DNA of 64,000 nucleotides from the NCBI GenBank assembly GCA_947455195.1, contig CANGMI010000006.1, positions 186,001-250,000 on the forward strand, written 5' to 3'. The stretch's first letter is position 1, and each line of letters starts with the position of its first letter. The notes under the pieces are model-generated. The model did not search any database and was not told where the DNA came from. It worked only from the letters and a program-made list of their open reading frames with translations. Below are positions 24,304 through 33,465 of the stretch, piece after piece. The position numbers and the translations under genes were made by a program. This DNA comes from Pseudomonadota bacterium. Its GTDB lineage: Bacteria > Pseudomonadota > Gammaproteobacteria > Burkholderiales > SG8-39.

Positions 24304-25665
24304 CTAGTAGGCGGTCTTCACCACCCGACCGCTCGGCTCGATGAACCAGCGTTCGCTCGCGAAGGGCTTGCCCGACAGGCGAGCACTCATCCAGTCGGCT
24401 GCGTACGCCGACGGCGATGGACCGAGGTTGGCCGAGGGCACGCCACCCACGGCGTGGCGGGCGTCCGCGTAGATGAGCAATTGCTTCGGCCCGCGCATGG
24501 TCTTCATCATCCGCTCGGTATGCTCGAGCGGGCTCAGCTCATCGGCCTCGCCCCCGATGCACAGGTAAGGGCAGCGCAGGTTGTCGACATGCCCTTCCCA
24601 GGTGATGTCGCGACGGAAGCGATCGAACTGCGCTTCATCGGTGATGCCCGACATGTACATGAAGCGCATCTTGAAGGTGGGCGACGCCTCCTCGAAGATC
24701 GTGTGGCATCCCGGCTCGAGGCAGGTATTGGCGACCGCGATCGCCTTGAACCGCGACTCGGCGCTGCAGGCAATCGTCGAGAACATCGAACCGAAACTGC
24801 TCCCCACGATGCCGACGCGCGCCGGGTCGATCTCGGGCCTCGCGAGCATCCAGTCCATGGTGGCGCGGCCAGTGGCCTGCCAGGCCGGCACGCTCACGTG
24901 GATGTTGTTGACCGCGGCCTCGTACTGACCCGGGCCTTCGACCACCAGCACGGCTATGCCGCGCGAAAGCCAGCGATCGCCGTACATCGCGACAGACCCT
25001 TCCTTGAATCCGTCCATGCCCGGAATCGACACGACGGCAGGAATGCGCCCGCCCGTGTAACCCGGTGGCAGATGAAACCAGCCCGGCAGCCGCTGCCCGC
25101 CGGGCAGGGTCACGAAGGCAGCCTCGACACGGTGATCCGCGAGGCGCGCATAGGCCAGGTAGCACTCGCGCTTGCGCGTGTTGTTGGCCAGGTTGTGCTC
25201 GCTGTTGGTCTCGAACGTCCACTGCGAGGCAGCCCACAGAATGGCCGCGATGAAGAAGTTCTCCCGTGCCCAGACCGGGTTGCCCGCCGATTCGGCTTCT
25301 CGGGCAATGGCCTCGCGCCGCCGCGCGGCGGCTTCGAAGGCCGGCGAGATGTCGGCATACTTCTGCACGCGCGCACGAATGGCGGCGAAATCGGCATTGG
25401 CTTCGGGTCCGCAGGGGGCGTTGTAGAGCACGCTGCGCGGCTGATCCCAGTCGATGCCGTTCGCCCGGATGACGTTGTCGAGTAGCCAGCGCTGCTCCAT
25501 CCAGCGTCGGGTCATCGGCCCATGATGAGTACCCGTTGCGGCGCCCGCCAGGGCGCCCGGCGCACTGGCGGGCGTGGCTGCCGTTGCGGCACTGCCCGCA
25601 GCAGCGCCTGTGGCCGCACCGGCGGCGAGAAGGGTCGATTGCAGAAAGTCGCGGCGATTGCCCAT
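24304..25665 (-). CDS. Tat-exported alpha/beta hydrolase (FrsA / dihydroxypseudooxynicotine-hydrolase-like)
   Basis: 453 residues from ATG 25665, preceded by AGGAG. The N-terminus MGNRRDFLQSTLLAAGAATG is a twin-arginine signal followed by an Ala/Gly-rich linker. A helical cap region (about 50-190) precedes the hydrolase core. Catalytic residues: nucleophile Ser290 in GSSFGS, Asp375 in GGEADELSPL and His404 in DARHAVGG; Glu243 in VEGPGQYEA corresponds to the extra acid of the C-C-bond hydrolases of this group. Expected to hydrolyse an ester, amide or C-C bond outside the cytoplasm. Transcribed after the other alpha/beta hydrolase gene with a 128-base gap. Confidence 0.82.
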   Translation of the reverse strand: MGNRRDFLQSTLLAAGAATGAAAGSAATAATPASAPGALAGAATGTHHGPMTRRWMEQRWLLDNVIRANGIDWDQPRSVLYNAPCGPEANADFAAIRARVQKYADISPAFEAAARRREAIAREAESAGNPVWARENFFIAAILWAASQWTFETNSEHNLANNTRKRECYLAYARLADHRVEAAFVTLPGGQRLPGWFHLPPGYTGGRIPAVVSIPGMDGFKEGSVAMYGDRWLSRGIAVLVVEGPGQYEAAVNNIHVSVPAWQATGRATMDWMLARPEIDPARVGIVGSSFGSMFSTIACSAESRFKAIAVANTCLEPGCHTIFEEASPTFKMRFMYMSGITDEAQFDRFRRDITWEGHVDNLRCPYLCIGGEADELSPLEHTERMMKTMRGPKQLLIYADARHAVGGVPSANLGPSPSAYAADWMSARLSGKPFASERWFIEPSGRVVKTAY

Positions 25666-25793
25666 GGTGCTTGTCTCCTGGTGATCGACGGGCACGTGTA
25701 TCCGTGCTCCGGGCTGATGCTCGAAACGACCCTCTCACCCGGTGAGGCGAGAGGACATCCAAGGCGAATGGTGCAGCCGTAAGGCCACCGGCA

Positions 25794-26651
25794 TCAACTG
25801 ATCGGACGGGGCGCGAGGGCCCAGTCGACCCGCTGCAACAGACCCGACAGGATGGTGGCAATTTCAACCGGCTTCTCGCGCGGTGTCAGGTGCCGCCCGC
25901 CTGGCAACACTTCGAGGGTCGAACCCGCGATTGCTTCATGCATCGCGGTCGCCATGGCCACCGGCGTGGCGTAGTCATCCTCGCCGACCACCACCGCCGT
26001 GGGCACCTTGATGCCGGGCAAGGCCCAGCGCAGATCGGCCGTGCCGAGCATCTCGCAGGTGGCGGCGTAACAGACCGGGTCGTTGGCGCAGAAAAGTTCC
26101 ACCAGTTCGCGCACCGCAGCGGGATGTCCGTTGCGAAACGCCTCGCCAAACCAGCGCGTCATCTGGAAGTCGACCAGGGATGACAGGCCTTTGGTGCGGG
26201 CTGCCTCACCGCGCTCGCGCCACTGGCTGGGCGCATTCTCGCCATACCATGCGGTGGTATCGATCAGCCCCAGCGCGCGCAGGCGGCTCGGATGATGGGC
26301 CGCAAACGCAAGCGCCACGCACCCTCCCATCGAGCATCCCGCCACGGCCGCATCAGCCCAGCCAACATGATCGAGGAGTTCGGCCAGATCACGCGCAAAG
26401 CCCTCGGTGGTGTACACCGCATGCGGGCGCGATGAGCGCCCATGGCCGCGGCAATCGAGCGTCAGAACCTGCGCCTCGCGGGCGAGGATCGGCACGACCT
26501 CCTGCCAGAGCGCATCTCCCAGGGCCAGAGAGTGCACGAGCGCAATGCGCGGCACGCTCGCAGCCGAAGCGCCAGGGACCGGTGCCGGTGCCGCGCTGAG
26601 GGCGTAATCGATGGAACAGCCGTCGGAAGTGGTGTAGGCGTGACGTTGCAT
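25794..26651 (-). CDS. Alpha/beta hydrolase, 3-oxoadipate enol-lactonase (PcaD)-like
   Basis: 285 residues from ATG 26651; the frame is open to 26909 but the extra part is not protein-like. Alpha/beta hydrolase core: oxyanion region LVHSLALGDALWQ, TLDCRGHGRSSRP, nucleophile Ser107 in GCSMGG, acid Asp225 or Asp226 in VVGEDDYATP and His254 in GGRHLTP. This pattern is close to PcaD-type lactonases and related esterases. Cytosolic, no signal. With the nearby carboxymuconolactone-decarboxylase-like protein it suggests a ring-cleavage pathway, but the other pca genes are absent. Confidence 0.8.
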   Translation of the reverse strand: MQRHAYTTSDGCSIDYALSAAPAPVPGASAASVPRIALVHSLALGDALWQEVVPILAREAQVLTLDCRGHGRSSRPHAVYTTEGFARDLAELLDHVGWADAAVAGCSMGGCVALAFAAHHPSRLRALGLIDTTAWYGENAPSQWRERGEAARTKGLSSLVDFQMTRWFGEAFRNGHPAAVRELVELFCANDPVCYAATCEMLGTADLRWALPGIKVPTAVVVGEDDYATPVAMATAMHEAIAGSTLEVLPGGRHLTPREKPVEIATILSGLLQRVDWALAPRPIS

Positions 26652-26836
26652 GGTGCTTGAAACCCTGATGGCAAGAGTACGTCCGACTCTAGCAGAAGCA
26701 AAGTATCGCGAACGCGCCAGTCGGCACGGCGCAGCCCCCGACGGCGCGGGTGCGCGCGGGCAGGTCCCGGGACACGCGTGCCTCGCGACCCGGGTGGGGA
26801 AGGCATGCACCCATCGTGCTACGCTCGAACGATTGT

Positions 26837-26865
26837 TGCTGCAGCGGGCGAAGACCCCTGCAGCA
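26837..26865 (+). promoter_or_regulatory. Stem-loop just upstream of the Bug binding-protein gene
   Basis: TGCTGCAG (26837-26844) and CTGCAGCA (26858-26865) are perfect 8-base arms; allowing one bulged C, three more G-C pairs close a CGAAGA loop. It ends 28 bases before the ATG, so it would lie in the leader RNA or overlap the promoter. The 242-base divergent gap that holds it has no other clear element. Could be an operator or an mRNA-stabilising hairpin. Confidence 0.3.
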
Positions 26866-26893
26866 CCCTTCCTGAAGACCTCGCCGTCGTACC

Positions 26894-27892
26894 ATGAACG
26901 TGCCTTCAAAAAACCCGCGAAGCGCCGTGCTGCGCCGCGCCCTCCGCTGCCTCTCCGGGTGCGCAGTCGCGCTCGTCTGTGCAGGCGCCACCGCGCAGGA
27001 CTACCCGACCCGCGCCATCCGCCTGATCGTTCCCAACTCCCCGGGCGGCGCTACCGACACCGCAGCGCGACTGGTGGCACCGCTCATGGCAGAGCGATTG
27101 CGCCAGCCGATCGTGATCGAGAATCGGGTCTCGGCCGGTGGGGTCACGGCCACCAATGCCATCGCCCAGACCCCGGGTGACGGCTACACGCTCCTGATGG
27201 TCTTCGACAGCTTCACCACCAACCCGTGGCTCTTTCCCAACGTGCAGTACGACCCGGTGCGCGACTTCGCCCCGGTGACGCTGGTAGCCTATGCCGCTCA
27301 GGTCTTCGTGGCGCATCCGTCGCTGGGCGTGCGCACGATCGACGACTGGGTGCGCCTCGCCCGCAACCGCGGCACCGCACTGGCCGTAGCCACCGCAGGT
27401 GCCGGTACATCGAGCCGTCTTTCCTTCGAACTCTTCCGGCAGGCCGCCGGCATCGAACCGACCGTGGTGCACTACAAGGGCGGAAGCCCGGCCCTGAACG
27501 ATCTGCTCGGCGGGCAGGTTGGCGCGATGTTCGTCAATCTGGGCCTCGTACTGCCCCATCTGCGCAACGGCCACCTGATAGCGCTCGGGGTCAGTTCGCC
27601 TCGACGCACGTCCCTGTTGCCCGAGACCCCGGCGATCGCCGAAAGCTACCCCGGGTTCGAGGCACTGACCTGGGTCGGGCTGCTGACGCAGGCGCAGACA
27701 CCGCGCCCAGTCGTCGAGCAGTTGCACGCAACGCTGAGCGCGGTGCTTGCCCTGCCGGCGGTGCGCGAGAAATTCAGCCTGCAGGGCAGTGAAGTCATCG
27801 CCGGCGGCCCCGAGGAGTTTGCCGCCCTCATCCGCCGGGAATACACCCGGTGGGGGCGCGTGATCCGCGAACGACGCGTCACGCTCGACTGA
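26894..27892 (+). CDS. Bug-family (tripartite tricarboxylate transporter) solute-binding protein
   Basis: 332 residues with a Sec-type signal (basic start, then CLSGCAVALVCAGATAQ, cleavage near residue 35). The mature protein begins DYPTRAIRLIVPNSPGGATDT, the classic Bug opening, followed by RLRQPIVIENRVSAGG, AGAGTSSRLSFELFRQAAGI and VVHYKGGSPALNDLLGGQV. The family is greatly expanded in Burkholderiales, usually without adjacent TctA/TctB, as here. Ligands are small carboxylates or amides; the specific one cannot be read from sequence. Context with hydrolases and a monooxygenase suggests uptake of an aromatic or related acid. Confidence 0.92.
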   Translation: MNVPSKNPRSAVLRRALRCLSGCAVALVCAGATAQDYPTRAIRLIVPNSPGGATDTAARLVAPLMAERLRQPIVIENRVSAGGVTATNAIAQTPGDGYTLLMVFDSFTTNPWLFPNVQYDPVRDFAPVTLVAYAAQVFVAHPSLGVRTIDDWVRLARNRGTALAVATAGAGTSSRLSFELFRQAAGIEPTVVHYKGGSPALNDLLGGQVGAMFVNLGLVLPHLRNGHLIALGVSSPRRTSLLPETPAIAESYPGFEALTWVGLLTQAQTPRPVVEQLHATLSAVLALPAVREKFSLQGSEVIAGGPEEFAALIRREYTRWGRVIRERRVTLD

Positions 27893-27928
27893 GGTGTCCT
27901 GCGGGCGTGAATCGGCCGGGGCACGCGA

Positions 27929-29167
27929 TCAGCGTACCAGCGAAGCGCGCCTTGCCAGCGTATCGCGCTCGAACCCGGCAACGCGCTTGTAGCGATCGCC
28001 GACGGCCGCGAGTTCCTCGGCACCAATCACATCCTCGATGCGCTCGAACGGGCGATCGCCGGTCCGTTCATGCACGAGCCGCAGGATGGTGTCGGGCGGC
28101 GCGGCACGATTCATCAGCACGACGTCGTTCGCAGGCTTGAGCCGCGCGGCTTCATAGGCGAGGAGCGCAGCCGTTGGTGTGGCCTCGCGCTGCAGGCACC
28201 CGGCCAGGGTGCGCGCGTCGATGATGCCCTGCACGGCACCATTGCCGCCACGTGGGTACATCGGATGCGCCGCATCCCCAACCAGCGTTACCCGACCATG
28301 CGTCCAGCGTTCGAGCGGGTCACGATCGACCATCGGATATTCGAGCACCTGCTCGGCCTGCTCGAGGAGTGCTGCTGCGTCGAGCCAGTCGAAGCGGAAA
28401 GTCGAGAAGGTCGGCAGCACGTCATCGAGGCGGCCGTTTCGGTTCCAGTCGACCATCGCTGCCTCCGGCGATCGGATCTCGGCCGTCCAGTTGATCAGTT
28501 GCGTGCCATCCGGGTCGGTACCGGGCTGAATCGGGTAGATGACGATCTTGCCGACATCGAGCCAGCCGATCTGCACCATGCTCGTGCCGCTGAGAAAGGG
28601 CCGGGCTCGCGTCGCCCCCCGCCACATGTTGATGCCATGGAAGGCGGGGGGACCTTCGTCGGGGTTGAGGGCCTGCCGCACCACCGAGTGGATGCCATCA
28701 CAGCCGATCGCAACCGAGCCCCGCACGCTGTTCCCGTTGGCGAAGCGTACCGTGACCCCGTCGGCATCCTGATCGATGCCCACGCATCGGTGATCGAGCA
28801 GGACACGCTCGGCACCGAGGCGTTCGTACACCGCAGCAAGTTGCACCGCGTGCAGTTCGCCGCGATGGATCGACAACTGCGGCCAGGCGTAGCCAGCAGC
28901 GCGCCCGCGCGGCTCGCGCGTGATGAGCTGACCGAATCGGTTGTAGAACCCCATCTCGCTAGTCGCGACCGCAACGCGCTCGAGCGCCTCACCGAGTCCC
29001 AGTTCGGTCAGTTCTCGAACCCCGTGCGGCTGCAGATTGATGCCCACACCGAGCTTGCGGATCTCGGGGGCAGCCTCGAAGACCCTGCAACCGATACCCA
29101 CCTGATGGAGGCTGAGCGCCAGGGTGAGGCCGGTGATACCAGCCCCGATGATGATGACGTCTTGCAT
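27929..29167 (-). CDS. FAD-dependent aromatic monooxygenase (PhzS / salicylate-hydroxylase-like)
   Basis: 412 residues. N-terminal dinucleotide-binding motif IIIGAGITGLTLAL, ribose-binding Glu in CRVFEAAPEI, the conserved GCDGIHSVVRQ motif near residue 155, and the second FAD motif GRVTLVGDAAHPMYPRGGNGA near residue 290. Group A flavoprotein monooxygenases use NAD(P)H and O2 to hydroxylate phenols or heteroaromatics. Ends 36 bases from the convergent Bug-protein stop. No regulator or ring-cleavage dioxygenase adjoins it, so the substrate is open. Confidence 0.9.
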   Translation of the reverse strand: MQDVIIIGAGITGLTLALSLHQVGIGCRVFEAAPEIRKLGVGINLQPHGVRELTELGLGEALERVAVATSEMGFYNRFGQLITREPRGRAAGYAWPQLSIHRGELHAVQLAAVYERLGAERVLLDHRCVGIDQDADGVTVRFANGNSVRGSVAIGCDGIHSVVRQALNPDEGPPAFHGINMWRGATRARPFLSGTSMVQIGWLDVGKIVIYPIQPGTDPDGTQLINWTAEIRSPEAAMVDWNRNGRLDDVLPTFSTFRFDWLDAAALLEQAEQVLEYPMVDRDPLERWTHGRVTLVGDAAHPMYPRGGNGAVQGIIDARTLAGCLQREATPTAALLAYEAARLKPANDVVLMNRAAPPDTILRLVHERTGDRPFERIEDVIGAEELAAVGDRYKRVAGFERDTLARRASLVR

Positions 29168-29194
29168 GCGCGTGCTGCCCGCAAGCGGGCCCTT

Positions 29195-29758
29195 TCATTG
29201 AACCAGTCGAGAACTGCGTGGCACGCCAGCCAGCAGGAACTGCAACTGGTCAGCCAGCACACGCCGATTGGCTAGGATAAGCCCTTCATGACGATTCGGG
29301 GCGTAGGCCACGAAAAGGGGCAAATGGCCCCACTCTTCCGGCGTGCGATCAGACTTGGCATGATTGCAGCGACGGCAGGCGGCCAGCACGTTGGTCCAGG
29401 CATGCGGGCCACCCCGCGATACCGGCATGATGTGGTCGGTCGTGAGTTCGGTCTCCTCGAAGTGCAGGCCGCAATAGGCACACAGGCTGCGGTCGCGCCG
29501 GATGAGGCTGCGGCGAGTGAGCGGTGGCACGGCAGCCTGCCCGCGCGGGTTGCTCCACTTGCCCTTCACGGCAATGATCGGGTGCAGGGGCATCAACGTA
29601 CGACGTGCCAGGAGACGGTTGTAGCCGCCCCGGAAAGTGATCCAGGGTTCGCCGAGCGTCCAGGCCACCGAATCCGTGGCGTAAAGCGACGCCGCCGCCT
29701 CCGGCGATATCCATCGCTCGGGCATTCCGGCCACATCAAGCTTGAGCACATGCGCCAC
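29195..29758 (-). CDS. HNH endonuclease family protein
   Basis: 187 residues. The C-terminal half carries a zinc-finger HNH module: Cys93-x2-Cys96 (CAYCGLHF), Asp108-His109 (TTDHIMPVSRGG), Asn123 (WTNVLAAC) and Cys128-x2-Cys131 with His133 (CRRCNHAKSD). The N-terminal 80 residues (ATDSVAWTLGEPWITFRGGYNRLL) match the conserved lead-in of stand-alone chromosomal HNH proteins in proteobacteria rather than restriction enzymes. Likely a DNA nuclease of unknown role, possibly repair. It lies 27 bases upstream of the monooxygenase on the same strand. No methyltransferase accompanies it, which argues against a restriction system. Confidence 0.87.
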   Translation of the reverse strand: MAHVLKLDVAGMPERWISPEAAASLYATDSVAWTLGEPWITFRGGYNRLLARRTLMPLHPIIAVKGKWSNPRGQAAVPPLTRRSLIRRDRSLCAYCGLHFEETELTTDHIMPVSRGGPHAWTNVLAACRRCNHAKSDRTPEEWGHLPLFVAYAPNRHEGLILANRRVLADQLQFLLAGVPRSSRLVQ

Positions 29759-29945
29759 GGTGCGACCTCATCTGGTGCGGTGGACAGCTGACTCCCTCCG
29801 GGACAAGAGTAACAGGTCGGCTCGAGCACGCACAATCGCGAGCACGGCGCGACAAGCGTCAGATCAACGCAAGGCGGCAGCGCCGGCGTGGAGGCGCTCG
29901 CTCTACAATCACAGGCTCGCCGCCGCCCTCCGAGCCCTGTCGCCC

Positions 29946-31124
29946 ATGCCCGCTCTCGAACAGTTCTTCAGCCCCTGCCCGCGCGGCCTCGAAGCCGTGC
30001 TCGCCAGCGAGCTCGAACCTCTCGGGGCCCAGGCTCTGCGGCCTTTGCCCGGCGGGGTTCAGTGGCAGGGCTCGATCGAAGCCTGCTACCGCGCCAACCT
30101 GTGGAGTCGGACCGCATCGCGGGTACTCATGCGGGTGGGTGCAGGCAGCTACCGCCATGAAGACGACCTCTACCGCGCCGCGCGCACGATCGACTGGCAG
30201 GCGCGCTTCGACGTCGAACGCACCCTCCGGGTGGACGTGACGGCCATTCGCTCACCGCTTGCCAGCATCGACTTCGCTGTACTGCGCATCAAGGATGCCA
30301 TCTGCGATCAGTTCCGCGAACGCTGTGGCGATCGACCCTCGATCGATACGCGCAACCCCGACGTGCGCGTGAGCGCTTTCATCGACGAGCGTGAGGCGGT
30401 GTTCTACCTGGACACCTCGGGTGAACCGCTCTTCAAGCGCGGTTACCGGCGCGCCCGTCGGGAAGCGCCGCTGAAGGAAAATCTCGCCGCCGGGCTCATT
30501 CTCCTCTCGGGATGGAATCCCGAGGAAGACGCGTTCTTCGACCCGATGTGCGGCAGTGGCACCCTTGTCATGGAAGCTGCGCTGCTCGCAACCTGTACCG
30601 CGCCCGGCGCCCGACGGGGGTTCGGATTCGAGGCCCTGCGGGGCCATGACCGTCGTCTGTGGCAACGGATTCGCGACGAGGCGGCGGCCGGCGTACGGGC
30701 ACACCTGGCACACCCGATCGTGGCAGCCGATCGCGATCGCGGGTGCGTGCACGATCTCGAGGCATCGCTCGATGCGTTCGCGCTCAGCGGGGTCGTCACC
30801 TGCCGGGTCGGCGATGTGCTCGACGCCGAGGCGCCAGCGGCACAGGGGGTATGGCTCACCAACCCACCCTACGGCGTACGCATGGGCACCGAGGAAGCGC
30901 TGAGCGGTCTCTTCAAGGCGCTTGGGGGCGTGCTCAAGCGAGGCTTTGCCGGGTGGCGCTGCCTCTTCATCACGGCCGACATGAAGCTCCCTCGCCAGCT
31001 CGGTCTGCACGAATCGCGCCGCACGCCGATCTTCAACGGACGCCTCGAGTGCCGCCTGTTCGAATTCAAGATGGTAGCCGGCAGCCTGCGGCGGCGCAGC
31101 CCCGAGGCCGCCCCACCGCCCTAG
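29946..31124 (+). CDS. rlmL: THUMP-domain 23S rRNA (guanine-N2) methyltransferase, RlmL-like
   Basis: 392 residues from ATG 29946; the frame is open to 29742, but the family begins at MPALEQFFSPCPRGLEAVL. THUMP RNA-binding domain about residues 60-155. The methyltransferase has the SAM motif DPMCGSGTLVMEA (near 199) and catalytic TNPPYG (near 304). It corresponds to the N-terminal RlmL half of the gammaproteobacterial RlmKL fusion and should methylate G2445 of 23S rRNA. The stop TAG is within a CTAG shared with the converging pilU stop. Confidence 0.9.
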   Translation: MPALEQFFSPCPRGLEAVLASELEPLGAQALRPLPGGVQWQGSIEACYRANLWSRTASRVLMRVGAGSYRHEDDLYRAARTIDWQARFDVERTLRVDVTAIRSPLASIDFAVLRIKDAICDQFRERCGDRPSIDTRNPDVRVSAFIDEREAVFYLDTSGEPLFKRGYRRARREAPLKENLAAGLILLSGWNPEEDAFFDPMCGSGTLVMEAALLATCTAPGARRGFGFEALRGHDRRLWQRIRDEAAAGVRAHLAHPIVAADRDRGCVHDLEASLDAFALSGVVTCRVGDVLDAEAPAAQGVWLTNPPYGVRMGTEEALSGLFKALGGVLKRGFAGWRCLFITADMKLPRQLGLHESRRTPIFNGRLECRLFEFKMVAGSLRRRSPEAAPPP

Positions 31125-32272
31125 CGCTGGAGGCCGAGGTCGACGGCTCCGGTCAACGCATCAGCCCCGCGCCCACGCACCATCGACTGGCGCGAGTTCA
31201 GCTTGATGTTGATGCGCAGATCGTTGACCGAATCGGCGTTGCGCAAGGCATCGTCATAGGCGATGAGACCTGCCTCGTGCAGTTCGAACAGATGCTGGTC
31301 GAAACTCTGCATGCCGTACTCGCGCATCTTTCGCATCTGCTCGCGCAGGTGCGGCAGGTCGCCCTTGAAGATGAGGTCGGACATGAGTGGCGTGTTGATC
31401 AGCACTTCCACCGCGGCCACCCGCCCGACGCCGGACCGGCGCGGCACCAACCGCTGCGAGATGACGGCGCGCAGGTTGAAGGCAAGGTGCATGAAGATCT
31501 GGCCGCGACGGTCTTCGCCAAACATGTTCACGATGCGGTCGATGGCCTGATAGGCGTTGGTCGAGTGCATCGTGGCGATGCACAGGTGACCCGTCTCGGC
31601 GAAGGAGATCGCATGCTCGACCGCGTCGCGATCGCGCAGTTCGCCCATGACGATCACGTCGGGTGCCTGGCGCATCGCATTTCTCAGGGCCACACCCCAG
31701 CTCTCGGTGTCTGACCCGATCTCGCGCTGGGTGATGATCGACTTGCGATGAACGTGCACGAATTCGATCGGGTCCTCGATCGTGATGATGTGATCGTTGG
31801 CATTCCTGTTACGGTGATCGACCATGGCCGCGCAGGAGGTGGACTTGCCGGCACCGGTGGCGCCCACGACCAGCGCGATGCCGCTGCGCGCCAGAGCGAT
31901 CTCGCCGATCACCGCCGGCATCGCCAGTTCGGTCAGCGAGGGCACCCGCTCCTGGATGGCTCGCATCACGATGCCAGTGCAGCCCTGCTGCAGGAAGACA
32001 TTGACCCTGAAACGGCCAACCCCCGCCACACCAAGGGCGAAATTCGATTCATGGCTGGCGTCGAATTCGGCGCACTGGCGCGGCGACATGATCGCTTCAG
32101 CGAGGCTGCGGGTCTGTGCCGCGTCCAGCGATTGCTGCCCCAGCGCGTGGAGCTGACCATCGAGCTTCACGGCAGGGGGAAAGCCTGCCGTCAGGAAGAG
32201 GTCGGAAGCGCGCCGTTCCACCATCACCCGCAGCATTTCGGTGACCACTGAACTGGCCTGCTCATTTTTCAT
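31121..32272 (-). CDS. pilU: Type IV pilus retraction ATPase PilU
   Basis: 383 residues. N-terminal PAS-like domain (ASDLFLTAGFPPAVKLDG), then the RecA-like secretion ATPase: Walker A GATGAGKST at 137-145, Asp box ITIEDPIEFVH, Walker B DVIVMGELRD and His box TGHLCIATMHSTNAYQAIDR. The CAAMVDHRNRN and LFELHEAGLI segments distinguish PilU from PilT. A C-terminal tail of about 30 residues follows the core. PilU helps PilT power pilus retraction for twitching and DNA uptake. It lies 50 bases downstream of pilT in the same unit. Confidence 0.95.
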   Translation of the reverse strand: MKNEQASSVVTEMLRVMVERRASDLFLTAGFPPAVKLDGQLHALGQQSLDAAQTRSLAEAIMSPRQCAEFDASHESNFALGVAGVGRFRVNVFLQQGCTGIVMRAIQERVPSLTELAMPAVIGEIALARSGIALVVGATGAGKSTSCAAMVDHRNRNANDHIITIEDPIEFVHVHRKSIITQREIGSDTESWGVALRNAMRQAPDVIVMGELRDRDAVEHAISFAETGHLCIATMHSTNAYQAIDRIVNMFGEDRRGQIFMHLAFNLRAVISQRLVPRRSGVGRVAAVEVLINTPLMSDLIFKGDLPHLREQMRKMREYGMQSFDQHLFELHEAGLIAYDDALRNADSVNDLRINIKLNSRQSMVRGRGADALTGAVDLGLQR

Positions 32273-32322
32273 CGCTATGGGCTCCAGCGGGACGTTACGC
32301 TTGGGCTTGGACAGGGTCGGAT

Positions 32323-33360
32323 CTAGAAGCTGTCGCGGTTCTGGGCATTGGCATACGCTTCGTCGAGCGAGATGAGGTTTCGAGTCACCAGATCGCGCAG
32401 GTTCTGGTCGAGTGTCTGCATGCCATGCTGCTGACCGGACTGCATCGCTGAATAGATCTGGGCGAGCTTGTTTTCCCGGATGAGGTTGCGCACGGCGGGT
32501 GTCGCCACGAGGATGTCGTGGGCGGCCATGCGCGCATCGCCGTCACGGGTCTTGACCAGCACCTGCGAGATGACCGCGCGCAGGCTCTCGGAGAGCATCG
32601 TTCTGACCATGTCTTTTTCGGCCGCCGGGAAGACATCGATCACGCGGTCGATCGTCTTCGCGGCCGAACTCGTGTGCAGCGTGCCGAACACGAGGTGTCC
32701 CGTTTCGGCGCCGGTCAGGGCCAGCCGGATCGTCTCCAGGTCGCGCATTTCGCCGACCATGATCACGTCGGGGTCCTCGCGCAAGGCCGCCCGCAGCGCA
32801 TTGGCAAACGAGTGCGTGTTCGGGCCGAGTTCGCGCTGATTGACCAGACAGCGCTTCGATTCGTGAACGAACTCGATCGGATCCTCGACCGTGAGGATAT
32901 GACCGTAGACGCTCTCGTTGAAGTGGTTGATCATCGCCGCCATGGTGGTCGACTTGCCCGACCCGGTCGGGCCGGTGATCAGCACCAGACCCCGGGGCAA
33001 GGTCGACAGGTCGGCAAATACGGCCGGGGCCCCCAGCTCACGCAACGACAGCACCCGGGTCGGGATGGTTCGCATCACCGCCGCAATGCCGCGCTGCTGG
33101 CCGAACACGTTGACCCGAAACCGGGCAAGACCCGGGATGCTGAACGAGAAATCGCACTCGAGCGATTCCTCGAAATACTTGCGCTGCTCGTCGGTCATGA
33201 TGTCGTAGACCATGGCGCGCGCTTCTTCGGCGCTCATCGGCGGCAGGTTGATGCGTCGGACGTCGCCGTTCACGCGGATCATTGGCGGAACACCGGCTGA
33301 CAGCATCAAGTCCGAGGCCTTGCTCTTGACCACGAACGCGAGCAGTTCGGAGATATCCAT
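32323..33360 (-). CDS. pilT: Type IV pilus retraction ATPase PilT
   Basis: 345 residues from ATG 33360; the frame is open to 34041 but that part is antisense to yggS. Walker A GPTGSGKST at 130-138, Asp box TVEDPIEFVH, Walker B DVIMVGEMRD, His box TGHLVFGTLHTSSAAKTIDRV and the retraction-specific C-terminal AIRNLIRE-like motif (AVRNLIRENK) are present. Hexameric cytosolic motor that depolymerises pili. Divergent from yggS with 105 bases between; the start lies in a short AT-rich stretch and has no strong ribosome site. Confidence 0.96.
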   Translation of the reverse strand: MDISELLAFVVKSKASDLMLSAGVPPMIRVNGDVRRINLPPMSAEEARAMVYDIMTDEQRKYFEESLECDFSFSIPGLARFRVNVFGQQRGIAAVMRTIPTRVLSLRELGAPAVFADLSTLPRGLVLITGPTGSGKSTTMAAMINHFNESVYGHILTVEDPIEFVHESKRCLVNQRELGPNTHSFANALRAALREDPDVIMVGEMRDLETIRLALTGAETGHLVFGTLHTSSAAKTIDRVIDVFPAAEKDMVRTMLSESLRAVISQVLVKTRDGDARMAAHDILVATPAVRNLIRENKLAQIYSAMQSGQQHGMQTLDQNLRDLVTRNLISLDEAYANAQNRDSF

Positions 33361-33465
33361 ATAATTCCGCAGAAGGGTGGTGCGATCGGACGTTCGGGAT
33401 GCCAGTACGCTCGTCACGCGCCCCACATCGAAGAGCCTCGGGAAAAGCAACAAATCGCAATCATT

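Noticed and set aside
29195-29758. HNH protein as part of a restriction or CRISPR system
   Set aside because: No methyltransferase, repeat array or Cas-like gene adjoins it; the N-terminal part matches stand-alone chromosomal HNH proteins.
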